Shown: one piece after another, positions 5,766 through 11,015 of the stretch
Layout: every line of letters starts with the position of its first letter
Numbering within the stretch: the first letter of the stretch is position 1
IMG/VR virus record: IMGVR_UViG_3300018059_000353
Coordinates: 1 to 21,399 of that record
From: a virus
Reading direction: 5' to 3' (one strand)
DNA length: 21,399 nucleotides
Notes under the pieces: model-generated
Databases searched by the model: none
The model's input: the letters and a program-made list of their open reading frames with translations, nothing else
Told to the model about the DNA's origin: nothing
Program-made: the position numbers and the translations under genes

Positions 5766-6586
5766 CGTGGCACGAATCAGAGTTCCCGGACAGTCACTTC
5801 CGGGTGAGGCAGATCCTCGAACAGTGCTGCGCGACCTTCGAGCCGAAGGCGCTCGCGCAGGTGACGAAACGCGACGTGGAGGGGTGGAAGGCTACACGGG
5901 TCAGCCGGATCGGCGTGAATCGCCGCAAGGAACGCGCGAAGGTCTCACGCAGTACGGCCGGCAAGGAATTCCGAACGGTGAAGGCGTGCTTCTCGAAGGC
6001 GGTGGATTGGGAACGGCTTCGCAAGAGCCCATTCGATGGAGTGGAGGAACCGAAGAACCTCAAGAGCGCGCCACCGCACTGGTACCGGAAACCGGAACTC
6101 GCACAGCTCTACGCCTGCGAGTCGTACGGGGATACCTGGCGAGTGATTGCGAACGGCGGACTGCGCCGCGCCGAGGCATTGCAGCTCCGACCGGAGGATG
6201 TGGACTTCGCCGGCAAGGCGATCCATGTGCTCTCCACCGAGGACGATCGGACGAAATCCGGCGAGTGGAGATTGGTGCCTCTGTCCAGAACCGCCGCTGC
6301 GGCCCTACGCCGGCTCATCAAAGCGGGCGGCAGATCGGCCTACGTGATCCCGCATGTCACCGGCCCGAGCCTGTCGCGGGCCTTCGCGCGCGATGTGGAG
6401 CGACTCGGGCTGAAGGGGTCGCTTCACTCACTGCGGCACAGCTACGGGGCGCATATGGTGATGGCCGGCGTTCCCTTGCGAACGCTGCAGAAGCTGATGG
6501 GTCACGCCAACTTCGAGACCACGGAGCGCTACGCCCACGTGGCCGACGACCACATGAAAAAGCAGGCCCGAGCGGTCAGTTTTTAG
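5555..6586 (+). CDS. int: Phage integrase (tyrosine recombinase)
   Basis: 343 residues from the chosen ATG. The N-terminus (MATINWRRGKAG..AQLNWSENG..HRVTLGR) is an arm-binding-type beta sheet, residues about 60-160 a core-binding SAM-like domain, and about 170-343 the catalytic domain with R204 (GGLRRAEAL), K234 (TKSGEWR), H291-xx-R294 (HSLRH), H317 (MGHANFETT) and nucleophile Y326 (RYAHV). All catalytic residues are present. The gene points towards the tRNA-derived core 52 bp away. No good ribosome site precedes the ATG, so coupling to the overlapping excisionase gene is likely; in-frame TTG further upstream is the alternative. Confidence 0.95.
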   Translation: MATINWRRGKAGEFAQLNWSENGCQHRVTLGRISPHDAELRRKAKEVELGTGEPIFVPSMRFIDHRRDYLTWHESEFPDSHFRVRQILEQCCATFEPKALAQVTKRDVEGWKATRVSRIGVNRRKERAKVSRSTAGKEFRTVKACFSKAVDWERLRKSPFDGVEEPKNLKSAPPHWYRKPELAQLYACESYGDTWRVIANGGLRRAEALQLRPEDVDFAGKAIHVLSTEDDRTKSGEWRLVPLSRTAAAALRRLIKAGGRSAYVIPHVTGPSLSRAFARDVERLGLKGSLHSLRHSYGAHMVMAGVPLRTLQKLMGHANFETTERYAHVADDHMKKQARAVSF

Positions 6587-6596
6587 CACTCGGAAT

Positions 6597-6603
6597 AGCA
6601 CAC
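6597..6603 (+). promoter_or_regulatory. Possible integrase arm-type site (AGCACAC), left
   Basis: The heptamer AGCACAC lies between the integrase stop and the core. It recurs inverted at 6755-6761 and directly at 6770-6776. Flanking the core with repeated heptamers is how arm-type sites are arranged in lambda-like attP regions. No experimental support. Confidence 0.3.
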
Positions 6604-6618
6604 GGAGCCGCAAGTGAT

Positions 6619-6634
6619 TGTTCCACGTGAAACA
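6619..6634 (+). promoter_or_regulatory. parS-like centromere site
   Basis: TGTTCCACGTGAAACA fits the bacterial chromosomal parS consensus TGTTNCACGTGAAACA at every defined base; one half-site differs from the perfect palindrome by a single base. ParB (Spo0J) binds this sequence and spreads along DNA. It lies on the phage side, 4 bp from the tRNA-derived core. No parA/parB gene is seen in the window, so host ParB would be the binder. Confidence 0.6.
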
Positions 6635-6638
6635 GTGA

Positions 6639-6687
6639 TAGCCCTCTCAAGGCTGGAACACCGGTTCAAATCCGGTTGGGAGCGCCA
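6639..6687 (+). other. attP core: 3' half of tRNA-Glu(CTC)
   Basis: The sequence folds as the 3' half of a tRNA: anticodon arm TAGCC-CTCTCAA-GGCTG (anticodon CTC at 6646-6648), 4-nt variable loop GAAC, T arm ACCGG-TTCAAAT-CCGGT, 3' acceptor strand TGGGAGC, discriminator G and encoded CCA. The 4-nt variable loop and G73 match bacterial tRNA-Glu. The matching 5' acceptor (GCTCCCA) and D arm are absent upstream, so this is not a working tRNA gene but the identity segment by which phage restore the target tRNA after integration. Exchange would be expected at the anticodon loop. Confidence 0.85.
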
Positions 6688-6694
6688 TGGTTTC

Positions 6695-6726
6695 AGAGGC
6701 TTAGGCGAATCTTGCCTAACGCCTCT
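6695..6726. other. Strong hairpin just downstream of the attP core
   Basis: AGAGGCTTAGGC and GCCTAACGCCTCT can pair over 12 bp with one bulged C and a 7-nt loop. There is no T-run on either side, so it is not a classic factor-independent terminator. It could end or process tRNA read-through in the lysogen, or be structured DNA for integration. Confidence 0.6.
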
Positions 6727-6753
6727 CGGCTCATCCACGCCAAGAAACGCCAC

Positions 6754-6777
6754 TGTGTGCTACGAAAACAGCACACA
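6754..6777. promoter_or_regulatory. Inverted repeat carrying two AGCACAC heptamers
   Basis: TGTGTGCT and AGCACACA form an 8-bp inverted repeat with an 8-nt spacer (ACGAAAAC). The same heptamer lies at 6597-6603 on the other side of the core. Candidate integrase arm sites, or an operator for the gene train starting 52 bp downstream. Confidence 0.4.
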
Positions 6778-6828
6778 AGCACGCGCCATGTCGCCTCCCT
6801 CCCGCCGCGTCCACACAGGAGCCCTGAC

Positions 6829-7074
6829 ATGAATGACCTCGAGCCTCTCGCCCTGTTCGGCCGTATCGTGCTGGAGGAATCGCGCGACTGCTGCGACCTC
6901 GACGGCGGCTGGCTGCGAGAAAAGGCAGTGGAGTGCGGACTGTTGGAAGCGTTTGCGGTAACCGAGCCGTGCAATCCCAAAGACTGCCGCTGTGCTGAGT
7001 GGGACGGCTTCCCCGCGACGTGCTACCGACTGACAGCCGCCGCGCGCGTGGTGAAGGTGACCGTCAATGAGTGA
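6829..7074 (+). CDS. Cys-rich small phage protein, first gene of the accessory train
   Basis: 81 residues. Six cysteines in two clusters (C21, C22; C48, C53, C55, C65: CNPKDCRCAEW...TCYRL) suggest a metal-bound core. The ATG is preceded by AGGAG at 8 nt, one of the few good ribosome sites on this side of attP, and an earlier in-frame start would run through the tRNA core. In an integrated prophage this would be the first gene downstream of the restored host tRNA-Glu. Family not recognised. Confidence 0.65.
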   Translation: MNDLEPLALFGRIVLEESRDCCDLDGGWLREKAVECGLLEAFAVTEPCNPKDCRCAEWDGFPATCYRLTAAARVVKVTVNE

Positions 7075-7315
7075 GTCCACGACTACCCATGAGCAGCTCC
7101 CGGACGACTATTTCGATGACGAGTACGAGCCGGACGAATGGGAAGAGGAAATGGCCGACTGTTACGGACACTTTGAAAGTCAGTCGCCTAATGCGGTCTT
7201 CTTATGCGGCGCGGTTGGCTCTGAAGATTGCGACGAGTGTCCCTGCTATGCATGGCTCGGCCTCACCAATCAACAGATCGATGCGCTCGACACTTTCGAG
7301 GGGGACATCCTGTGA
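7067..7315 (+). CDS. Extremely acidic Cys-containing protein (possible DNA mimic)
   Basis: 82 residues with 23 Asp/Glu and no Lys or Arg at all. The N-terminal third (about residues 9-31) is almost continuous acid with aromatic residues. The C-terminal half holds C32, C47, C55, C58, C60 (CDECPCYAWLG), which looks like a small metal site. Phage proteins with this charge are often DNA mimics that block restriction, CRISPR or nucleoid proteins, but no known family is recognised. The start overlaps the upstream stop by 8 nt and the stop overlaps the next GTG. Confidence 0.7.
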   Translation: MSESTTTHEQLPDDYFDDEYEPDEWEEEMADCYGHFESQSPNAVFLCGAVGSEDCDECPCYAWLGLTNQQIDALDTFEGDIL

Positions 7316-7566
7316 GCGCTCCCCCTGAACCCGAAACCCTCGTCGACCGCCTGCTTCAAGCAGCGCCAACATGCCGTGGATGGGTTGAGTGCCACTTACT
7401 GCGAGAAGCCGCCGCACACATCGACTGGCTTCACGAACGGCTGGAGGTGCGCGGCAGGGACAGCCATGGAGGTATGGTGTGGCTCGGCATTGGTGATTAC
7501 GACGGCATCGCGTGCCGAGACGAGACGATCAGGAAGCTTGACGATGTGATAGCGAGGATCAGGTGA
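7312..7566 (+). CDS. Hypothetical phage protein
   Basis: 84 residues. A helical first half (TLVDRLLQAAPTCRGWVECHLLREAAAHIDWLHERL) resembles short phage ead/Ea-type or AntA-associated helices, and the C-terminal part (DETIRKLDDVIARIR) is another amphipathic helix; no family assigned. GTG start in a GTGA overlap with the preceding TGA; its own TGA overlaps the next GTG, so it is fully coupled. Confidence 0.6.
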   Translation: MSAPPEPETLVDRLLQAAPTCRGWVECHLLREAAAHIDWLHERLEVRGRDSHGGMVWLGIGDYDGIACRDETIRKLDDVIARIR

Positions 7567-7682
7567 GCGCAGATCGGCAGTGCAATTGGCTGGTCCACTT
7601 CGCGCAGTCCATGGCGCTGCGGCTATTCGGTGCCAAGCGATGGCTGTGGCATTGCGAACGCTGTGGCAGGAGGGTTTCGTGA
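7563..7682 (+). CDS. 39-residue CxxC peptide
   Basis: A short basic, Trp- and Arg-rich protein ending HCERCGRRVS, so one zinc knuckle's worth of ligands (C7, H30, C31, C34). The ORF is below common size cut-offs but lies exactly between two GTGA overlaps, which is the main evidence that it is real. Function unknown. Confidence 0.5.
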   Translation: MSADRQCNWLVHFAQSMALRLFGAKRWLWHCERCGRRVS

Positions 7683-7882
7683 CCGAGGCATCAACCTGCT
7701 ACGCCTGCGGGCGGGATAAGGACGAGGGCGACCGGCTGCGCGCCATAATCGCGGAACTTGAAGGCAAGCGCATTCCCTGGCGTTGCGGCGTGTGCGATTA
7801 CCTCAACGGACCCAACAGCCCCAATTGCCTGTACTGCCTGCATGCACGGGGCAATGCGTTAACGCCAGAGGAGCTGAAGTGA
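7679..7882 (+). CDS. Protein with a RanBP2-type zinc-finger signature
   Basis: 67 residues. After CYAC near the N-terminus, the segment W34-x-C36-x2-C39-x3-N43-x6-C50-x2-C53 reproduces the RanBP2-type (RBZ) finger pattern exactly. In eukaryotic proteins this fold binds ubiquitin, Ran or single-stranded RNA (GGU), with the Trp and Asn contributing to binding; phage or bacterial occurrences are less known. The last residues (LTPEELK) are a charged tail. GTG start overlaps the 39-residue peptide's stop; the stop overlaps the next GTG. Confidence 0.65.
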   Translation: MTEASTCYACGRDKDEGDRLRAIIAELEGKRIPWRCGVCDYLNGPNSPNCLYCLHARGNALTPEELK

Positions 7883-8073
7883 AGCCGCGCCGAATTGTGA
7901 AGATCACGCACACCCATCCACTTGACGCCCTTGTCGATAGCGTCATGCGCTGCACAGTCTGTGGCGCCAAGATGGGCGAATGCGACTGCTGGACGCGCTG
8001 CGGATGCGGGTGGAGCTACCGCAAGGGCACGAGCTGCAACAATCCAGCCTGCGATCCGTCAGCGCAGCCATGA
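7879..8073 (+). CDS. Cysteine-rich (8 Cys in 64 aa) protein
   Basis: C25, C28, C35, C37, C41, C43, C53 and C58 (MRCTVCGAKMGECDCWTRCGCGW) could hold two zinc ions in an interleaved treble clef. The N-terminal 20 residues are basic. It follows the RanBP-type gene with a 4-nt overlap, and both are probably small zinc proteins made together. Not recognised as a family. Confidence 0.6.
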   Translation: MKPRRIVKITHTHPLDALVDSVMRCTVCGAKMGECDCWTRCGCGWSYRKGTSCNNPACDPSAQP

Positions 8074-8225
8074 TGAGCGAAGCCGACCAGCGCCGTGCGT
8101 GGCGCTACGCCGATGAGCTGCGCAAGTACGTCGCGCTCAACGCGGAGCCCACGAGCGGGCTGCTGCTGGGCGTGGCGGCGTTGTTGGAGCGACTCGTTTC
8201 ACCACAACCTGCGGAGCCACGATGA
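8070..8225 (+). CDS. Small helical protein
   Basis: 51 residues, two amphipathic helices (about 5-20 and 28-44, RRAWRYADELRKYV and GLLLGVAALLERLV). No Cys. Two adjacent ATG codons start it; the first overlaps the upstream TGA and is preferred by the pattern of the operon. Function unknown. Confidence 0.5.
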   Translation: MMSEADQRRAWRYADELRKYVALNAEPTSGLLLGVAALLERLVSPQPAEPR

Positions 8226-8377
8226 TCCTCGACGCATGGCAATTACTCGCTCGGCGCATGGCTTACCGTCGCTGGCGCCAAGGCAGATGGGTCCAACTGG
8301 CTGACGGCCGATGGCTGCGAACGATGCAACGGTATGGCCTGAGGTACGACGCATGCGAATGGTACACCGACATATGA
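8222..8377 (+). CDS. Small basic Trp/Arg-rich protein
   Basis: 51 residues, with seven Trp/Tyr-Arg pairs or near pairs (RRWRQGRWVQLADGRWLRTMQRYGLRY). The high Arg and Trp content suggests nucleic-acid or membrane contact. ATGA overlaps on both sides support it as coding. Not recognised. Confidence 0.5.
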   Translation: MILDAWQLLARRMAYRRWRQGRWVQLADGRWLRTMQRYGLRYDACEWYTDI

Positions 8378-8403
8378 AGTGCCCCCGAACGGAGCCGAAG
8401 TGA
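8374..8403 (+). CDS. 9-codon micro-ORF linking two genes
   Basis: MKCPRTEPK. Its ATG overlaps the upstream TGA (ATGA) and its TGA overlaps the next GTG (GTGA), so it keeps the 4-nt overlap chain unbroken. It may be a ribosome relay rather than a functional peptide. The alternative is that ribosomes restart at GTG 8379. Confidence 0.35.
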   Translation: MKCPRTEPK

Positions 8404-8573
8404 GCTGGGCCGTCGAACGCGACAATGCTGGCAGGCCGGTGCGGCTGATCTGGCTGGGCCGTGATGATCGGTGCGAGCCGAAGGAACCGCGGCAGCTCGT
8501 CCACGGGTGTCCCGGCTGCGGCTTTCACTTCGGATGGCACAAGATGGGATGCAAGCTGAAGGCTACCAAGTGA
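8400..8573 (+). CDS. CxxC zinc-ribbon-like protein
   Basis: 57 residues; C25, C37, C40 and C51 (HGCPGCGFHFGWHKMGC) form a likely zinc site. GTG is chosen because GGAG sits 5 nt before it and it lies in a GTGA overlap; a GTG 21 nt upstream in the same frame would add seven residues. Family not recognised. Confidence 0.6.
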   Translation: MSWAVERDNAGRPVRLIWLGRDDRCEPKEPRQLVHGCPGCGFHFGWHKMGCKLKATK

Positions 8574-8743
8574 AGCGCCTATCCCTCGCGCTGCGTTCCC
8601 TGCGCGCCTCCGTGGCGTGGCTCAACACGCACCCGCGCATCGATATAGCCCCGACCCGCAAGGAGGCTGCGCGCGTGAGCTACCAGCTTGGGTTTCGAGC
8701 GGGGTATCGTGCGCGAGGGCGTGGATCAGCAGGTGATGCATGA
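8570..8743 (+). CDS. Small basic protein
   Basis: 57 residues, Arg-rich with no Cys. The last 25 residues (KEAARVSYQLGFRAGYRARGRGSAGDA) resemble short nucleic-acid-binding tails. It is held between a GTGA and an ATGA overlap. No recognised domain. Confidence 0.5.
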   Translation: MKRLSLALRSLRASVAWLNTHPRIDIAPTRKEAARVSYQLGFRAGYRARGRGSAGDA

Positions 8744-8898
8744 GCCAGGAAGTCAGCATGATGAACTACTACGCCGGGCGCTTCGAGGCGCTAGAGAGGC
8801 GCGTCTCTGACCTTGAAAACGAACTGCGTCAGGCGCGACTACTCATTGAAGCGCTGTGCTCTGGAAATACCTACCCGGCATCCGGCGCTCTTCCGTGA
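8740..8898 (+). CDS. Short coiled-coil protein
   Basis: 52 residues. Residues 12-40 (RFEALERRVSDLENELRQARLLIEAL) keep heptad spacing and would form a parallel dimer or trimer. ATG start in an ATGA overlap; end overlaps the next GTG. The following two genes are also coiled-coil-like, so a hetero-oligomer is possible, but this is inference. Confidence 0.55.
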   Translation: MSQEVSMMNYYAGRFEALERRVSDLENELRQARLLIEALCSGNTYPASGALP

Positions 8899-9107
8899 AG
8901 GGTGAATCAGTGATGACCAAGATCGACCTCGCATCCCTGCGCGTGTACGCCGTGCTCGACGGTGAGCGACTAGCGGCGCTGTGGGCGGAGATAGAGCGGC
9001 TGCAAAGCCTATGCGAATCCTTGGCTGATAACGTAGAGCGGCTGGCGAAAGAGAATGCCGGCCTCGTTGCCGACTTGAACAACAGTTTGCCTGAGCGTTG
9101 GAGATGA
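8895..9107 (+). CDS. Coiled-coil protein
   Basis: 70 residues; from about residue 18 to 60 a continuous heptad pattern (LAALWAEIERLQSLCESLADNVERLAKENAGLVADL). The GTG overlaps the previous stop; an internal ATG six codons on is an alternative. The stop overlaps a five-codon MNHEH frame, but the next real gene starts 7 bases later with its own GGAG. Confidence 0.6.
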   Translation: MKGESVMTKIDLASLRVYAVLDGERLAALWAEIERLQSLCESLADNVERLAKENAGLVADLNNSLPERWR

Positions 9108-9110
9108 ATC

Positions 9111-9386
9111 ATGAGCATTGAGTTCCACGTTGATCCAGACCTTTGGGCTGTCTTCAAGGCTGTCACTGTCCAGAAGGACGCTCTCTCGGATGAGAACGCC
9201 GCCCTTCGTGCGCGTGTTGCGCAACTTGAAGAAGAAGCGCGGCTCCTGCCGTTCTGGCGCAGACGCGCAAAGCACGCGACCAAACTCTTGCTCGCCCCGA
9301 AAGGCTGCAACTGCGCCACCCTCGGCGGCTGCAGCAAGTGCTACACCGGCCCTGTCACTGACTTACGCGCTCTGAGAACCACATGA
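9111..9386 (+). CDS. Coiled-coil protein with C-terminal zinc knuckle
   Basis: 91 residues. A heptad segment (about 20-47, KDALSDENAALRARVAQLEEEARLL) is followed by a basic patch and GCNCATLGGCSKCYTG (C66, C68, C74, C77). GGAG lies 7 nt before the ATG. The C-terminal RTT-TGA is encoded by the junction motif shared with several other genes (TGAGAACCACATG). Confidence 0.65.
   Translation: MSIEFHVDPDLWAVFKAVTVQKDALSDENAALRARVAQLEEEARLLPFWRRRAKHATKLLLAPKGCNCATLGGCSKCYTGPVTDLRALRTT
9373..9385 (+). repeat. Gene-junction motif, instance 1
   Basis: TGAGAACCACATG, ending in the start codon of the next gene. Consensus over five sites is TGAGMACCRCATG; the related GGAGAACCGCATG occurs at 2740-2752. 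Confidence 0.6.
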
Positions 9387-9628
9387 AGATCGAGAAACTT
9401 GAGCAGATTGACGAGCTGCTGCGGGCTGGTGGCGAGCTGGCAATCTCTGGCTACTCAGATGTCCTGCGCATCACGGAACAGCCCCGGAAGTTCCATGCGC
9501 GGATATGGAAGCGTGGCCGGCCGGAGTCCTCGCACAACTACATCGGCGACAACGCCGTGGACACGCTGGCTGGCCTTGAGAACTATCTCGTGCAACACGC
9601 TGGCCGGTCACGTGATGCTGGCGCTTAA
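9383..9628 (+). CDS. Hypothetical phage protein
   Basis: 81 residues of mixed alpha/beta character: an N-terminal helix (KIEKLEQIDELLRAGGE) and then alternating strands (LAISGYSDVLRITEQPRKFHARIWKRG). No Cys. The ATG comes from the junction motif and overlaps the previous stop. Similar short proteins occur in phage accessory regions, but no function is known to me. Confidence 0.6.
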   Translation: MKIEKLEQIDELLRAGGELAISGYSDVLRITEQPRKFHARIWKRGRPESSHNYIGDNAVDTLAGLENYLVQHAGRSRDAGA

Positions 9629-9698
9629 AGTCGTCGGGATATTCCTGCTGGTGGCAGCGGTCGGCTATGCCTTTATCCTGCTGCTTACTGACAGTTGA
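9612..9698 (+). CDS. 28-residue single-pass membrane peptide
   Basis: MMLALKVVGIFLLVAAVGYAFILLLTDS is almost entirely one transmembrane helix. It overlaps the end of the upstream gene by 17 nt, and its TGA is the first base group of the next junction motif. Tiny hydrophobic peptides like this can modulate host membrane complexes; the role is unknown. Confidence 0.45.
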   Translation: MMLALKVVGIFLLVAAVGYAFILLLTDS

Positions 9699-9708
9699 GA
9701 ACCGCATG
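9696..9708 (+). repeat. Gene-junction motif, instance 2
   Basis: TGAGAACCGCATG; the TGA ends the membrane peptide and the ATG begins the next gene. Confidence 0.6.
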
Positions 9709-9825
9709 AAAGTCTTTGCAAGCAGCGCGCTGATTGCAGCGTGCGCATTGGCCATCTTCATGGCTGGCCTATACATTCTGTTGCGCCTGTTCTTGTGGCG
9801 ACAGGCTCGGCGTCGATCACTGTGA
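9706..9825 (+). CDS. 39-residue membrane protein
   Basis: One transmembrane helix (about 6-28, SSALIAACALAIFMAGLYILLRL) and an Arg-rich cytoplasmic end (WRQARRRSL). The start is supplied by the junction motif; the stop overlaps the next GTG. It forms a pair with the preceding membrane peptide. Confidence 0.5.
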   Translation: MKVFASSALIAACALAIFMAGLYILLRLFLWRQARRRSL

Positions 9826-9968
9826 GTCCCAATCTGCAAGAATTGCGGAAAGGAGGAGACGGCCCCCCGGTCACTGATCGCCCTTTCGGGAGTGCAACCT
9901 TTCAGCTGCTCGTGATGGTCCGGCGCATGACCGTCTCACGCGAATGGTACGCCGTTAAACCCCCGTAA
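9822..9968 (+). CDS. Hypothetical 48-residue protein
   Basis: MSPNLQELRKGGDG...VSREWYAVKPP. The GTG lies in a GTGA overlap with the upstream stop. The frame contains an internal AAGGAGG with no start codon at the right distance, and it ends at the edge of the minus-strand terminator. It is weakly supported. Confidence 0.35.
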   Translation: MSPNLQELRKGGDGPPVTDRPFGSATFQLLVMVRRMTVSREWYAVKPP

Positions 9969-9989
9969 AAACCCCCGTTCCGACGGGGG
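9966..9989 (-). terminator. Factor-independent terminator for leftward (late) transcription
   Basis: On the minus strand CCCCCGT-CGGA-ACGGGGG makes a 7-bp, nearly all-GC stem with a 4-nt loop, followed at once by TTTTT. On the plus strand the run is A and precedes the hairpin, so it does not serve plus-strand genes. The nearest minus-strand gene end (Rz) is 2.3 kb away at 12,318, so late mRNA may continue antisense to here. Confidence 0.75.
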
Positions 9990-10012
9990 AGAAATGTCAT
10001 GTTCGATGCCCA

Positions 10013-10300
10013 GTGAGTAACTGTATGGATGAATTCGAGCGCGGTGTGGCCATAGGCAAAGCCGTAGAGTCGGCAGAGGGTTGCATTTGCCGTGGCAATT
10101 GGCGAGCTATCGTGAAGGAAAGCCAGCCGCTGATCGACAAGCGCTTCACGGACCATCGCGGACACGAATTCAGCTTCTTCGGAGTCGTCCATGGTGGCGA
10201 CGATTTCTACTACGGCATGTGGAGCAAGGAGCACGGAATGCGATTGCTATCGTGCGTGGGCTCGCTCGAAGCCCATGGATTTACTATGAGCACCACATGA
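10013..10300 (+). CDS. Hypothetical phage protein
   Basis: 95 residues with an N-terminal helix (EFERGVAIGKAVESAEGC), a central mixed region and a Gly/Tyr-rich stretch (FFGVVHGGDDFYYGMWSKEHG). GTG start, with an ATG four codons on as an alternative; it overlaps the end of an eight-codon MSCSMPSE frame. The C-terminal STT is encoded by a junction motif. Family not recognised. Confidence 0.6.
   Translation: MSNCMDEFERGVAIGKAVESAEGCICRGNWRAIVKESQPLIDKRFTDHRGHEFSFFGVVHGGDDFYYGMWSKEHGMRLLSCVGSLEAHGFTMSTT
10287..10299 (+). repeat. Gene-junction motif, instance 3
   Basis: TGAGCACCACATG, bridging the end of one gene (...MSTT-TGA) and the ATG of the next. Confidence 0.6.
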
Positions 10301-10440
10301 CATCGTTCGTCCGCGTACTGAACACCGGAGCGGTGATCGTGGACCTTGCCGGCTGGCTGCGTACACCGGCAGGATTGGCACAGCTTGCTGCGATCAGTCG
10401 TCTGAGGGATCGCCTTCGTGACGCCACGAAAGGGATATGA
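10297..10440 (+). CDS. 47-residue hypothetical protein
   Basis: A hydrophobic N-terminal half (VRVLNTGAVIVDLAGWLRT) and a basic helix (LAQLAAISRLRDRLRDATKG). Start from the junction motif, stop overlapping a six-codon frame (MRVVHR, 10437-10457) that itself ends on the TGA of the next junction motif. Function unknown. Confidence 0.5.
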   Translation: MTSFVRVLNTGAVIVDLAGWLRTPAGLAQLAAISRLRDRLRDATKGI

Positions 10441-10454
10441 GGGTAGTTCACAGG

Positions 10455-10467
10455 TGAGAACCGCATG
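10455..10467 (+). repeat. Gene-junction motif, instance 4
   Basis: TGAGAACCGCATG; the TGA ends the MRVVHR micro-frame and the ATG begins the next gene. Confidence 0.6.
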
Positions 10468-10698
10468 TTAGTCGGCCCGGTCATGGGAAGCGTTTGGGGC
10501 GTTCGCACGATGAAGCCGGTGGGACCGACCTCTCGCCGTCGTTGCTTCTGCGGTTGCGGCAAGCGCGCCACGCACCTCGGTCTAGGGGATGGGGTTGGCC
10601 TTGTTACCGCCTGCGAACTCTACATCCGCCGGTGGGTTCGTGACGGTGTCAAGACTTCGCGACTCGCCGTGTGTCGAACAAAGCTGAGCACCACATGA
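10465..10698 (+). CDS. Small basic protein with CxCxC motif
   Basis: 77 residues. RRRCFCGCGKRATHLG (C27, C29, C31) with C50 makes a plausible single-zinc site of the kind seen in small phage proteins with a CFCGCG signature. The chain is basic. Start supplied by the junction motif; stop overlaps the next ATG within the following motif. Confidence 0.6.
   Translation: MLVGPVMGSVWGVRTMKPVGPTSRRRCFCGCGKRATHLGLGDGVGLVTACELYIRRWVRDGVKTSRLAVCRTKLSTT
10685..10697 (+). repeat. Gene-junction motif, instance 5
   Basis: TGAGCACCACATG, bridging ...KLSTT-TGA and the next ATG, as at 10287. A degenerate version (TGAGAACCACCAC) without a start codon is at 11042. Confidence 0.6.
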
Positions 10699-11015
10699 AA
10701 TCCGTGATGGGGATACACACCGAACCGACGAACGAAGAATTCTACGACAGCGAGATCGCGCCGAAGTTGCTTGAACTAGCGAACCAGTGCGGTGATCGCG
10801 GGATGTCGTTTGTGTCGGTTGTCGAATACGCTCCCGGCGAGCGCTCCACGACGAAGCGATTGATGACCGACGCGGGGCTGGCGATGGTCATGCTGGCGCA
10901 CTGCGCGAAGATGGGCGAGAACGTGGACGGCTACATTATGGGGCTGATGCGCTACTGCCGCGAGAAGAGTATCGACATTAGCGCAAGCATCATTCTCAGC
11001 AAGTTCACCGGATAG
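10695..11015 (+). CDS. Hypothetical alpha-helical phage protein
   Basis: 106 residues. The pattern EEFYDSEIAPKLLELANQCGDRGMSFVSVVEYAPGE...TTKRLM..AGLAMVMLAHCAKMGENVDGYIMGLMRYC recurs in phage accessory genes of proteobacteria as a conserved protein of unknown function. Last gene of the overlapped train; a 61-bp spacer follows. TAG stop, unlike most neighbours. Confidence 0.65.
   Translation: MKSVMGIHTEPTNEEFYDSEIAPKLLELANQCGDRGMSFVSVVEYAPGERSTTKRLMTDAGLAMVMLAHCAKMGENVDGYIMGLMRYCREKSIDISASIILSKFTG

Noticed and set aside
5767-6630. 287-residue frame overlapping the integrase
   Set aside because: Arg/Gly/Pro-rich composition typical of a shadow frame in GC-rich DNA; the integrase frame has all catalytic motifs.
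6587-6687. A complete tRNA-Glu gene
   Set aside because: Only the half from the anticodon arm to CCA is present; no GCTCCCA acceptor strand or D arm is found upstream, where the parS-like site lies instead.
6695-6726. Factor-independent terminator
   Set aside because: The stem is strong but no T-run follows on either strand; kept only as a hairpin.
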